Both the position numbers and the translations under genes were made by a program. A stretch of 64,000 bases of DNA from Helopsaltes ochotensis (taxonomy: Eukaryota; Chordata; Aves; Passeriformes; Locustellidae): assembly GCA_013400155.1 (NCBI GenBank), contig VXBM01000023.1, positions 449,511-513,510 of the forward strand, in the 5' to 3' direction. Below the pieces are notes generated by a model. The model saw only the letters and a program-made list of their open reading frames with translations. It had not been told where the DNA came from and searched no databases. Positions 12,741-26,200 of the stretch are shown here, one piece after another; positions within the stretch are counted from its first letter, which is position 1; every line of letters starts with the position of its first letter.

Positions 12741-15700
12741 AAGTAAGCTGGGAAGAATATTACCAGTTATTTAATAATAATCATGATAGGAACCAGTCAG
12801 TTCCCACAAAACCTTAAAGACATGACGATAAGATGAGAAAAAGCATGTGCATTGCTTTCTGTATTATCCACTCTACAAAACTTCCAATAGCATGTTCCAG
12901 TGCTCCATTCTATCTCCTGAGGAAACTCTACTGCAGCAAATAGCACTGTGGTGCCTCTGATACTGCATTTGCCTTCTGTGTCCAAGCAAATCCACCTGGT
13001 GTCTGATCAACCCCGCATTTTCATAAAAGTTGTTATGAAGAGGCTTAATGAAAAAATTGCACTCAAATATAGATTGCATCATAAATTTTACCTTCATGGC
13101 ATGGACAGAGGAGGAGAACTGCTTTAAAAACCAATGAGTGTCAGTTTTTCCCTGGATGAGTGGGTGTGGGTTTTGGGGTAAGGTTTTAGGGTATGTCGCA
13201 ATCTCTTTTGTCAGTTGTGGGGACTGGGCAGATGAAGTGGCTGGTCTGAAAGCCATAAACATCATCTGTGGAAAGGGTTTAAACACCCCCACCCCATACA
13301 TGCTGATATCTGAGTGGCAGGGACCAGAGATGCTGTCAAAAGAAGAGATAATGAAAAGAATAAAGGACCTAAAAAGTGTATTGGTTGGTATATTGGCATC
13401 ATATTTTTGTTGCCTTTGTATTCCCTTGTATGAATACAGAGCCACATCCTCTTTTCTGGTAGCTCCAAGAATTGCATGTATTCTTTCATTTTCACCAAAT
13501 CCATGCACAGCTATCCCTGCATTCCTTCAAAGGAGCCCTTTCCAGCTCTTTAATGCTTCTTAAAATATCCCCACTTAAGCGCAGAATTAGCTATTTTGAA
13601 AGAGATGGGAACTTAAGGTGAGAGGATGAAGGCTTTGTCAAGAGATGCCTTCTCTTTTCTTTACTGCCGTGATTTTGACCTTTTAGAAGGGAACACGAAT
13701 GCACAAAGGAATCTGCAATAAAAGGCTGTAAGGAGCTTTTCCCCCTCAGGTTTCTTTTCACCTAATAAAGCTGTATAGTCTCAAGTTCATGTGGAAATCT
13801 CTGCCACAACTAACACTCAAAACACAGAAGACTGATGCCTGGCAGCCACCTTTAATTCCAGTAGATTTAATAAACTGGTAGCAACATCTGAATTATTCTA
13901 AATACATGCCCCAATCATATATATCTCATTTTTTGACAGAAAAGACCTTCAGTGGTTTTTCTTAGATTGTACAATTCAGAAAACAAGACGAGCCAAAGAA
14001 GAAAACATGAATGGAAATTTAAAAAAGAAAATTCCTCCACCTATGTACAGATGAGCAGCTTTTGGTTTTTAGTGTTTGCTGTTAAATTCCAAGGAAGATA
14101 TGGTGCCCATCTCTTGACTTGCTAAAAATATCCAGCATTATCAGGTATTGACCACAGTTAAGGAAAGACATGCTGCTTTGCTGTCTGTTGCAATTGAATA
14201 ATAAAGATGAGGTTTTCTTTCACTTGAAATTTATTAATGATGTTGCACACTGAAACTGTGTGTAAGGCTGTCAAGTTTGAGAAGACGGGTGACTTGAAAG
14301 AAAAACATGCAAATACGATGGAAGGAAGAAATAACAAAGCCTCTCAGCGATATTGCTGGCAATAGTTCATTAAGACAGTACAGACATCTGAAGGATATCA
14401 GATCTCAGAAGCAGACACCTCATAAGATATGCACCTTGTGACTTTGCTGGAGTCAGAACACAACATGCATATGGCCAGGTAAGATTGTCTGGAAGCAGAA
14501 AGAGCATCTTTAGGGGCACACAAAAGCATAAAGAAGCTTTACCATAGCTTGACAAAATCTGACTCTGGAGAGAAAATGGGTGACTAGGTTTATAAATACA
14601 TGCATGAGTATGGAGACTGGTCAGTGGGAATGACAGCACAGGGAAGTAAAATTGTTTCCTGCTGCTGTGACACTTACAAGCAAAATTGGACCTTTCTGTC
14701 CTTTTATAAAGCCATCCAAATCAAGCATGGAAGATAAAGTATTTTCCCAGCCCTAAAGCAGCTCAAGCTTCTGCTGGTTAAAATGCTTCCCCCAACTTCA
14801 GACCATCTATAAAATTTTGCAGTTAAAATAAACAAATTCTTCCCCGTCTGTCTTTCATATAGAAGATAAAAATCCTTTGTCTGCTTGTTTAAAAATGCAA
14901 GTAAAGCTGCAAATATGTCTCCTCTGAAATAGGCAGGAACATTCTTTTATATTCATTAGTTCATGGTCAGGTTTCATTCACTTGTGTCCTTCTCAGCAAC
15001 ATGCACCCCGACTATAGAACCGAACTTCACTTCTTACTGTGAAGTGTTCCTGAGGATGACGATTTCCTTTTCCCTGGGAGTTACACAATATCTGTGCCCC
15101 TACAAATACCCTGAATGGATGAAGATAAGAGTACCACTCTTTTCCTCTCTGAGCAACACTAACATTTCCTGGGCTGCCCCTTGGAGATGTTCAGGAGTGA
15201 TTACTCATGAGATGGTAGAGCTCAGAGGGTCTTTCACTGCCTGGCCTAAGGCTGGATATGTGATACCTGAAGCTAGAAACATTCATGGGCTCAGTTGTGA
15301 TTTTTATTTTGACTCCTGCTCATTGTGCACTTGCTTGCTTGTAAGAGGCCCTATGAACATGGCAGGGACTTCTGCTGCCTCTTGCCAGGATAGTCCCTCT
15401 GCCCCTGTCTGGACTTTCAGGAATGAAAAGGAGCAATATTTCCTTGGAAGCACCAGTCACATCCATGACCCGTGCTTTTCTGCAGACACTGTACAGGCTA
15501 GGTAGGATTCATCCTGGTTGAGGCTGTTTTGCAAAGCTACTTCTGCTCTCCTATAAAAGCTGAGCAGAGGAATGAGCTCCTCAGGACCTGTTAGGACAGG
15601 TTGGAATGGGAGGAGTTGCATAAAGGCATCTTCAGCTAAGCTGGTCTCAATCTGAAGCCATTCTGCTGCGATATGGGGGGTATCTGGGGACGAAGGAAGC

Positions 15701-16134
15701 ATGCCCCGGTGAGAACTGGGGAGCAGAGCAGTTCATCCAGGTGGGGGCAGAGAAAATAACCTTTGCCATGAACCCTCTGACTTTGGGGGTGTGTGACAAA
15801 AATGTACCAGAGGTGAGAACAAAGCACAGACGCGAGGGCTTGCTGTTGTTGTGGTTGTAGATTGTAGAATTGGCCATTGAGTTACTGAGTTCATCTGTTC
15901 CTGCTTTCAGACACGGGGTTGTGCAACCCAAAAGTCAGTGGGAGTCTGCACAGGCAGAAGCTGTGCTGCAGCAGTGTGAGGTGAGGGAGACGACTGAGAA
16001 CGGCAGGTCAGTGCCAGGGTTGTTCCTTATATGGCTACTAAATGTCTGCAGTGTGTTTCTTGGTACATGGTTTACGGTAAGAAGCTTCAGGTGTTGTGCT
16101 CCTGCTCTGCTGAATATCAAATGCTATTGCTGAG

Positions 16135-16154
16135 GCTGCACTGAGCTGCACTGA
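16135..16154. repeat. perfect 10-bp tandem duplication
   Basis: The unit GCTGCACTGA occurs twice head to tail with no mismatch. It is a small replication-slippage product. Confidence 0.85.
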
Positions 16155-16467
16155 GCCAAGGCCAGAAGGACGTAGGTAGCTGGGATTCATTCAAATACTA
16201 AGCATTTGACTAGTCAACCCTGATATGGTCTGCAAAACTGCTGCCAAAAATCTCTCCCTTTTCCAGTGACTGGCAAAGGTGGCAAACATCACGCGGGAAG
16301 CCTCATCCCACAGCTGGCAGCACGTCCCCTCCACAGGGGGAGTAAACAGGGCAGGGTGCTCTCAGGATGGGGTGCTCAGAAGATTTAACTTAGCCAAGGA
16401 CAGACAACTTTTTATATCGGGCCTTGCTTTGGTTTTTGTTTCTTCGGCTGAGAATATCTAATGGGAA

Positions 16468-16542
16468 AGTTCCTGTTTGCCAGGAAGAAACCTAAACTAC
16501 ATCTGGACTAAGTTCCTGTTTGCCTAAACTACATCTGGACTA
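16468..16542. repeat. two-copy tandem duplication with an 11-nt difference
   Basis: A 43-nt unit (16,468-16,510) is followed directly by a 32-nt copy (16,511-16,542). Both begin AGTTCCTGTTTGCC and end TAAACTACATCTGGACTA. The first has 11 extra nucleotides (AGGAAGAAACC) between these halves and the second has none. Apart from that block the copies are identical, so the duplication is probably young. Confidence 0.9.
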
Positions 16543-16907
16543 AGATGCAATGCTGGCTGCTTGTCTGTGACTGGTACCTGTGCACAGCCTGTTTTAAACA
16601 GCACCTATTTACGATTTCACGGGTTATTTTTCCTCTTTTAGAGCACACTACCACTGGCAATCATCCACTAGCACTGCTTCTTTGGGGGCTTAGCTACAGT
16701 GAATCATGCTCAGAGAACATGCCACGTTTTTGATTGCTGGAACATTGCTTTTCTGTACTATGGGATTTTTGAAGTGAAAATATTTTCAGCTTTCTCAAAC
16801 CCACAAAAATACTGTTTATCAGTGCCCTAGAGATCTGTGTTTAAACCAAACAATTGAGTGCAATGAGGAGTGTTTTGACTTATGGGAAACAAATTGCTTT
16901 ATAAATA

Positions 16908-16950
16908 CACATACACCTACACACACCCCCATACAAATATATATATATAT
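16908..16950. repeat. CA-rich / (TA)n microsatellite
   Basis: An imperfect ACACAC-type stretch runs into a pure (TA) run at about 16,938-16,950. It is a typical compound microsatellite that has partly decayed. Confidence 0.8.
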
Positions 16951-19900
16951 GAAAGACAGAAATGTACATGGTTCAGGCAACTCTAAAACTCTAAAGCTGT
17001 GTCTTAAAATACACATTTTATAGATGTGATAGTGCAAGGTTTTCATGGTTGATTACTATGAGCTGACTTTTCATAAATAATGTTTGAGGCCTAAATAAAA
17101 CTTATTTGTTTCCTGTTTCAAGCATCTGCCAAATACTTCTGATTCTTGGGAGACTACAAAAGTGATAAGCTTCATCTAGCCCTTCAGAAGCTCTGCTACC
17201 AGACCATAGAGTTGCATTAAATGTTGGGTGTTTTTTTGTTTCTCATTTTTAAACACTGAATTATCTCCTTCGTTTTTTTTTGAGCTATGCCTATGCAATT
17301 CTTATGCTTTTTTAATCACTGTAAATTCTTCTATGGATCATCCTTTAAAAATATCAAAGCTGTCTCAGCATTAATTTTGAGCAACTGTGTTTTACTTCGT
17401 GGTACAGCTTGAGTTGCCTTTGTTTTACTTAGATCTCCAGGATCTTATGATGAGAGCAGTGCAGTCTCTGGTCTTTTCAAGCTGTTTTGAAATTCTAAAT
17501 ATCTGTGTCTTATGGGACCATTTTAAGGAAGAAAAGGAAGCTGGTACATGACACAGTCAGACATGAACTCACCTAGGGATATTCAATGAGCACACAACCC
17601 TCTGCACCAATGACCACAGCTTTAAGTTGTGGTAGTAAAGCATGTTCAAATTACTTCTTAAATTCTTGAATTGTCAAGCTAAGAGACATTAATTAAAACA
17701 TCATAAACAATGGTTCTTGAAAAGGAAGTGGAGAAAGCACTCACTTCTTGTTTTTACAACAAATGTAGTACAGTGTGTTTGTGATGAAGTTTTCTGACCA
17801 CAGAAAATTCCCAAAGGGAAGATTCTTTAAACATAGCAACCACAAAATGACAGAAAGTAGGGATTTTCTATCCTGCATTTTAAAGAAGTCTCCAGAAGTT
17901 AATGGTCACATTTAAATCTAATGTTATTAGAAATTACTGAATATTGTATGCATGAGCTTGGATGAATGTATAGACTTGTTTGGAAAATGTTGAAGAAAAA
18001 TGGATGCTCTGTGGTGTGAGGTTGGGTTAATACAGAAGAATTCAATGTATCTATCAAATGACAGGTTATTTGTTTGTTTGTTTTTACTTTTATTGGAATT
18101 TTCTGATGTTCTAGTGAGAGGTGAATGGACTGCTACAAGCTCTTCTAAAAAACTCTGATGTTCGCCTGATAGAGGCAGGCTGAGGTGCTGTGAGAATTAT
18201 GCAGCATCTGCAATTAAGCTGTGATCTAAAATCTTTCTCTTATGGCAGTCATGTCATTCTCCCATTCTGCAAAATGAAAGCAATTTTATGTAATTCCCCA
18301 TTTTGTGAGGGATTTTGATTCAGGGAAATCACCACGTAGGACTTGCCTTTCCTTAACAGCAATTTTAAAATTGCTTTGCCCACTGTGATAAATTATGTGT
18401 CTTTGCAGAGATATGAAGGCACAGGAATGTGGAGTGAAACAGCTGAATAAACTCACCCCAACAAGCCTGATTTCCTTTTCTGTGTGGTAACAATTATGCA
18501 ATAACTGTGACAATAAAATGCAGGTTGAGAATAAAGCAAGCTATAAAAAGATAAGTGAAATCTGCATATATCACAAACCTAACTATATTTTAAGCAACCA
18601 TAGATCCCACAGGCTGTAGGTGAAATATCTTAGGGTGAGTGGTGAATGATTTTTTAATTTTATTTTTATGGTCTTCTGGGGTTTCTCTACTTTTTGTTGA
18701 GGCTTTGGTGTTGCTTGTTGTTGCTGTTGTTCCAATTTGGGTTTTTATTTTGGCCTTTATCCCCCTCCTCCATAGTAGCTCTTCTTCCTTAACAGAACAA
18801 GACTGTTTACTAAATGCACTGATTTCACCTCATGACAACTCTTGTTATTGTTTTAAATCACTTGGAACATTCTCAAACTAAATCAGACAATGTATTAGAC
18901 AAAATTTAGAATAGGTAGCGCTTGCACTTTTCCAAAAGAAAATAACTAGACAGAATTGAGGTACTTTGTGATGCTTGATAAAAGTGGTGTGTTTGTGTGC
19001 CAATGCATCCCAGTAGAGTTGCAAAGGAGGAAAAAGGAGGCTGAAGGCAGCTGCTTCAGAAGGGTATGCATGCATTTTTAAAAGAGACAAATTGGACTTC
19101 TGTTCTGCCAGAAAAATCAGCAGCTGAAATTATTTTCATCTCTTGTCTTGAACTTTTCAGCTATATGTCTTTTCACTGTTTCCTCCTCGAACATGGCATT
19201 TTTTGTTCCTGCTTGCTTTCTGTTCAAGTCCAACCAATCTGTACTCCAGGCCATGTCTGTATTAGCAACCTTCAGGAGAGCTCACATTTTATGAGAAATG
19301 ACCCAATGCAGGGTAGAAGTGGTAAAAATGCTTTAATTCCCTGATTCGTATACAGTGCTATTCCTGGAGCTCTAGGTAATGGACGGTATGGAAACACCTC
19401 GTATTTGTAGACTACTATTCTTAGCTGACTTTTGGAATATGAATATGGTTTTTAAAATAAACTTTCAGCTAAGCACATGTGCCTGTTACAACAGGACAGA
19501 GCAAGATAACCTTGCATGGAGTTACTATGTCACCCTGCTCTTAAGCTGTAAATTCTTTTGATATGATCGGTTATTTCTCCCAGTCATCATGAGGACTTAC
19601 TTATTAATGGTATTTCCTAATAGGAGTTATTTATGTGTGATACTGTGGATTGAGAATAAATAATTGCCTCTTTTCCAAATGTCTCCATTTACTTCTGGTG
19701 TGAGATTAACAATTTCAAGGCACATTCAAAGGTTATAGAGCAGTTCTTGGCTTTACAAGAACAAAATGTCATGGAAATGCCACCTCTCAGCTCCCTCTCC
19801 ATCAGCAATAGCAAGTATTTGATCAGTGTGTACTTTCCATTCAGCTCAGCATCCTTGGGCTGGTTTGGCACATCTGCTCTTCTGGAGAAGTCTTACATTT

Positions 19901-20064
19901 GTGATAACATCATCACTGAAGGGTCAAGGGGACCCTCCCTTAGTATTTCAGTGAGATTGGTTTAGCTAGCAAAACAAGGGGAAGACATGGGTAGACTTAA
20001 AAAAAACACATGGAGACAAAAGGCCGTTGTTATTTAATAGAAGTTGAAAGAAATATTTTTAAAG

Positions 20065-20235
20065 AAGTTTTTTACAGTGAGAGTGGAAAAACACTGGAAC
20101 AGGTTGCCCAGAGAGGTGGTGGATGCCCCATCCCTGGAAACATTCAAGGCCGGGCCTTGAAGATTCCCTGGTCACTGTCAGCAAGGAGGCTGGACAAGAT
20201 GACCTTCAAATGTCCCGTCAAACTCAATAGTTGTC
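20065..20235 (+). mobile_element. CR1 LINE fragment, 3' region
   Basis: This is a CR1 3' UTR fragment in plus orientation. It contains the highly typical blocks 'AACACTGGAACAGGTTGCCC', 'AGAGAGGTGGTGGATGCCCC' and 'ATCCCTGGAAACATTCAAGG', then 'GGCTGGACAAGATGACCTTC' leading to the 3' end. Part of the usual segment between the CAAGGCC block and the GGCTGGAC block is missing or altered. No clear ATTCTATG octamers remain at the end. It is 5' truncated and non-coding. Confidence 0.93.
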
Positions 20236-23200
20236 TTGACTCACCCCACCCTAAGGTGGGTCAATTCATCCTTGATTTCTGTGATTTCCTCTGGATTTGC
20301 ATAAAAATAGAGAAATCCCAAGTCCTGATCCTCATTTGGAGCAGCCAAGCATAGCTCTTTAGTGATGCTGGTGCTTCCCCCCATCGGTTCTCTGGCATCT
20401 GACCAGCCAAGGAGCGCCAGAGGGCTGTAGAGGTGTAGGCTGTGCAGGTCCTCAGCCCTGAGGTATGGCACAGCAAGAACCACTGGACTTGAATCTGCCC
20501 ATTTGCTCTTGAACACAGGTGTTCAAGACCCACCAGGAAATCCCATCACCTTCTGCCTGGGAACTACCCTGAGCTCCCTTCCCCCAGCTCCCAAAGATAC
20601 AGGGCATGCATCTAATGGCTCCCCACTAAAATCTGCACAGAAGAACAAGAAAAGAAAAAATACTTAGTGGGAGGCCTTCTGTAGGAATCCTGCAGGTTCT
20701 TCTTGCTGGAAAGCCAAAGGAAACCAAAGCATAAGCTAAAATTAAGCCACTTGCTGCTCACCCCAAATATGGGCAAAAAGTAGGAGCAGCTATATTACAT
20801 GCTATTGCCTTGAAGGAAGAGAAAAGGACTTATTCTTTTAAATCTGTGCAGAGAAACTGAATTCCAGGGGGAAAGCACTGATAACAATCTGCTACAAATC
20901 CAAGATTAGAGTCCAGACAAAGTAGATTTGTTCTCTAACAAGAAATTTATTATCTCACAGAGCTCATTCAAAGGAGCTTCTGACCAGGTAATTAGAGTCC
21001 AAAATTCCACTTTCAAGGTTTTGTCATATATTACTCCCTGTTTGTTTTTTATCGTACAAGCTCAGACACTCCAGTGATAAACTGTTTGCTCTGTGGCCTT
21101 GCTGTGGTACATGGAAAACTTTCCATGACTGTATTGCTGTGGAACAGAAATAGCTAGGCATGTCTCAAGCAGCTTTTGAAACCCAGTTTGGATCCTGATG
21201 AAAAGAGGGATTGTTCAGAGGCTCATCACTGTCCCATAAAGTTATTTGTTTCTCTTTAAATGTGTTATGTGAAAGAGCGTGAAACGCTGGGAAGAGATTT
21301 TATTTTATATTCTCCCAATAGTTTTTAGAGGTGCAGAAAGCTGTGCAGTTCTTGACAAACATTTCTTTCAGAATTTTTCTTTTTTGTTCTCAATGCATTA
21401 CTGTATTGGACAGAGATATCCTCCCCATTTTTCAGGAATGATATTAATATTTCTCCATTAATTTTACCCTTATATAGTGAGAAATTGAGTGTTTACCTGG
21501 TTTTCCTTCCGGAGTTTTCTATAGGCAAAATTTTTGGCTGGTCCATAGTGACTTTGAGTGCTGGTATTTCCGATACAGACAGATGAGAGGAGAAATCACT
21601 ATTTTCTGCCTCAGTTGCTACTGTTGTAATAATCTGACTTCATTCTTCCCCTTCTGTTCAAAATTTTTTGGATGAGCCACCTCACTGCTTCATGCTTCTT
21701 TTCCTTTTTTGAAGGACTCTCCAGTTTCCACCATCTCCTTCTTTTTGTTTCACTGGGGCATGACATGCAGTGCTAAAAAAATAACAAGTGGCTACAGCTA
21801 ATGGATAGCTGACTCTATCAGACTTACTTGAGATTCTATAAGGCTACTCCTTGTTCTCTGGGCAACTAAAATTGGCACTAAAATAGTTATTCTTGTGGGT
21901 TTTATCTTTAAAAAATAATCCTTTGTGTTTTATATGTGAGGACAAGAACACTCATTACTTAACTTTTCTTCCCCCAGATCATGTTGAAATTTCTCAGGCC
22001 TTTTTTGTCATTTAAAAAGGCTTGATAATCTTTCTTATTTGGCTGATTAATCCTAGCTGGGCCAGTAAACCATACAGGAAATTCTGTTTATCTTTGGAAG
22101 ATTTTTCTAAATGGTTTTGTTTGTTTATTAGAGTTAGTAAGTTTTTTTTTCCCCCTCTACAGATGCATCTTAGTGAGTTTCAAGAAAATATTCATTTTAG
22201 AAATTAAATGTAGTCACTAAAAAGGTTTGGGGGAAAAACTGAACCTTTCTGTTGTTGGTGAGAAAATGTGGAAATTTGCACCTTCAAGAAGTGGTCATAA
22301 AAATTCTGCTGGATTTGGGTTTCAATATGAGCTAGATGCTAGTTTTGTAGTAAATCTACTAATAGAAATACGGTCCCCATTAGCAGCCTCAGTAGGTGCA
22401 AGACTATTTAGACAACAGATGCTAGACAGTAGAAACTCCCTTCCCTGCAGATGACTTCACAGGGAAGCATTTGCAGAAATTGTCTGCATCATGGTTCAAG
22501 ATTACTGTCACATAAATATGAAGGCTTGAAATTTTGAGTCCTTAGGTCTGTCCAAATTACTTCAGCATTATCCTTCTACCACTCTTGTTGTCTGTAACAT
22601 CACAGAGATGTAAGAACATTGAATTCCATTGGTCAAACAGGAAAAAGCCGACATAGAATATTATAGAATATTTATAGAGGACCTCTTCCATGCATTTGTG
22701 TGTATGGCTGTGTCCTCTGCCTTCAGAGACATCTTTTGCACATGGATCCTCTTCTCTTGTTCTGCCATTCATGCACATTCATGCCCAAGTAATGCCTAAT
22801 CTATTCCCTTACTTAGGCCTGGATGTACCTCTCATCCAACTTGGACTGTTCACTGTATTTCATACAGTTCCAAAGCTTGCAGGCACCTCACAGCAATGTA
22901 ACCTTGCCTCCAGGGCTGGAAGGACTGTACCTCAGCTTCTTGGCATTGTGCTTTTCCATACACAGTGCTCTCACAGCCAGAGTTTCCAGAGATACCCTAT
23001 CAATAGCTCAGTACCAAGTCCTATTCTCAATGAACCATGGAAATCCTCAGCTAATACCCTTAGGGGGAAAAATACTTGAGCACTCCAGAGCTTTTGAATT
23101 GGAAGCTTGAAGGTCTTGTTATGATGGATTCAAGGTTTCCAGCTGTGACACTGTGACCCGCTGTTTCATTTTAGTGATGTCACTTCATAGGATATAAGCA

Positions 23201-26200
23201 ACTTAAAAGTTTCCCAGGACATCATTACGCTGTTTAATAAACAAATAAACTATGTCTTAAGATTGTGGCTCTGAACTCAGAACAGTTAAAATTATTTTAA
23301 CTGTGTACATATCCTGATAAACTCTGGTTCTGTGAGCCCCTCAGTCAAATCTGAGAAAACATGAGGATGCTGGTCAGGTACCTTCCTCACTAGCTCCTGT
23401 GGGCCTTACCAGTTTATTAGAGAAGACACATCAGGTGTTCAAACAAACCATTGAAATTTAGCAGTAGTTGAAGCAGATTTGGGGACAGCAGAGGCAAAAA
23501 TGTGTTGGAGGATACAAAGCCTCTGCAAGGATAAAACCTTGCCAGACAGATTCCGAGAGAATTTTTGAGCTCTGCTTTTGGCGAACACTTTCCCTGCATA
23601 GGAGTTGCAGCAACAAGTCTCCCTTTGAATCTGGTTGTGCCTGATGAAGATAAATAAAGCAAAGCAGGGATTGGAGTGGATTTGAGATTGAAATACAGCT
23701 CTTGCCCTTGTCCAGAGGAGATGTCATGTGTTGCTTTTTGGAAGGTGAAGGGATTCCTAGGAAATTCAGGCTGGTGTGTCTCTGCACAGGGTTCAGTCGA
23801 TGGCATCAGTGCTCCCCCAGGAGCTGCTGGCTGTTGTTTTGCAGGTGTTTGGAATTAATGTCAACAGGACAGGTAGATGGCAATGATAGCCAGGGTCATC
23901 TGTGTGCCTGCAAGTCTTGCTGTTAGGACAGTATTTAGGCTTGTTTTGAGTTTGTTTCTTCCACCTCTGCCTATGATCAGGAAGAAAGGGTGCAGCTGGT
24001 AGTAACATTTTGCGGTCCAGCAGAGAAGCTGTGCTGAAGGAGAGAGGGAAATGGGGTTGGAAAGAGATGGTGGTGTAAGGATTGGATGGGAAGAAAGACC
24101 TGAAATGGGGTGGGTTTGGTTTGCTTTCTTAAGAGCAAGTTGCATTTCTGAAGTACGCTAAAGGCTGGTGGGGGAAGAGAAAGGCAGGGATGGGGAGGAG
24201 AAGGTTGCATGGTGAGAGCCTCTGCTTAACAACAATTGCCCCTCACTTATTTCACCATGTTCTATAAAATAGGTTTTTTTTTTTGCTCCCTACATGCAAT
24301 CAAAAAGCAGTGATCTTTGAGAAGACTTCAGGTGAATATGAAATAAAATACTAGTGGGGTAAAGGGTGCTATTTTAATAACTTATTAATAATTAGTTTTC
24401 TTGAAACAAATGAAACAAGCAGGTAGGGTTTGTTTGCAGACGTGACTTCCTCTGAGGAGGGCAGAGTTCTAAGCATGATGCATCATGGAGAAATGGATTG
24501 TCTGGTTAGAAAATCCTGATCCATGTAGCCAAGACACCTGACAAACGTCAGAGACTGTGTTGTACAGAGAGTGGAAAATCACCAGCGTGTTCCAGAGCAA
24601 GACCAGGTTTGGGGTGGGGAGGGGTGAGGGATGTTAGTTAACCTTGGATGAAATTATAACTGAATGTGCTGGAGCCTTTCTGCAACAGAAACTGATTGTA
24701 TCTTGTGTGTAGATAAAAGTGGATGGTCAGAAATGTTTCTCTTCTGCTGAAGTTTTTGCCTGGAGCTGTAATTTACTGCAAATCAGCAAAGTAGCTTTTT
24801 TTCCCCCCGCTAAAAATGTAAGAAGAAATATAGAGACATTTTTATTGTAGGACAAATTTCCAGGGTTAACCATGGAGTCATATGCTCTGGTGCTGTCATG
24901 ATTAAAATTTTCACTGCTGTCAGAAAGCACATTGTACTCTGGCAACACATTTCTCCTGATACTATTCCCTCTTTTAGGGATTACTGCTTTGATTCTCTGT
25001 CACATTCATATGCTGAAAACCAGCTGGAGCATCCTGCAGGGAAATGTTCTGTCTCAGGGGTTTTTTTAAGGCCTGCTGTGACCACAGAAATATTTGTGTA
25101 CTTCACATCTTTACAGCTCATTGGAAAGAAAAAGTGATACCAGGAGAGACATACTAAATAATAATAAACAAATTATTAATTTATGATAGAACATAAGTAA
25201 TATGAACAAAAGTTTTGAGAGGTAATACACTTCATACTGCAGGATTTATACCAATCCCTAGAAGCCAGAGACTGGATCATGATATGAAATATGTGGGATA
25301 AGAGGTGAGGTTCTCTCATGCTTGCATACTGTCAGTTTTATTTTTTTTTAATTTATTAATCCATAAAATGAAGTTCTAAAGGAGGAGGATTTTCATTTCA
25401 AACACATTTAAATGCCTTTTGATTCTCTGCTGTGTTCAGAGTTCCAGGCAATGCTTTTGTTGATCCAGTTTAACGTTTAGTTTTGGTTTTAAATTCAGTG
25501 AAGTGATAGATATGACCCAGGTACAGGCCTGCCTAAATGTGAAAAAAACTTGGCCCATAAACTGCAAAATCTGCTACGTTTACTTTCAGCTGCCTGTATT
25601 CTGAGGTACCATGTATGCATGCCTGTAGATACATCAGCAAGCAAATGTGTCTTTTTCTGAGAAAGTGAATGTCTCTCAGTGAATGGCTTCACATTCTTGC
25701 TTACAAAGCTCCTTTGCTGGAGTTGCTGTGAAGGGGTCACTGAACTGAAAAAACCACAATTGCCCAGACTTTTATTTACTGATTGTCAGCTGATAGAATG
25801 CAGTTCATTCAATCCCAGGCTAATCAAGTCCTGAAGAAACACTGCTATGAACAAGTTCTGACCCAAGTGTTTTCTCATTTCATTTAAGGTTTTATAAAGT
25901 CCTGTTCAAAGGACATTCTAATGGAAATAATGCTTAATCCCTAGTGGAAGTTACCCAAACAAAACATTTAGTAGAAGCAGACATTTCAGACTGCTTTCAC
26001 TGATGGGCCAAGACCAGAGAACTTTTCAGTATTTCAGTTTCTTTTCACCCTGGGAATGACATTTTCTGATATTTAAAACAAAATGTACTACAATAAAAAT
26101 GCAACAACTAGAAACACTCTGAAAAGAGAAGGAAATGCTTTTTCCCCCCTAATACTATTTCAGGTCAAATTCACCTGTGTTTTCCTTCCTTGCTTTCATG

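Larger units (their letters stand above)
12741..20064. other. intergenic, no recognised gene
   Basis: It contains two long open frames without recognisable motifs: 211 codons on the minus strand (12,873-13,508) and 180 codons on the plus strand (14,963-15,505). Neither has a domain, a good splice context that I could see, or similarity to a protein I know, so I do not call them genes. A CA/TA microsatellite and two small tandem duplications are annotated separately. The rest is AT-rich unique-looking sequence. Confidence 0.55.

Noticed and set aside
13160..13192. Telomere-like or G-quadruplex-like stretch with GGG runs (TTTTGGGG, TTTTAGGG)
   Set aside because: One loop is too long for a canonical quadruplex and there is no tandem TTAGGG array.
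14963..15505. 180-codon plus-strand open frame
   Set aside because: No domain, signal or family resemblance. I saw no splice or promoter support, so it is best treated as chance.
22640..22675. ATAGAATATTATAGAATATT resembling CR1 terminal octamers in antisense
   Set aside because: The flanking sequence lacks the adjoining CR1 blocks, so the similarity is probably chance AT-rich repetition.
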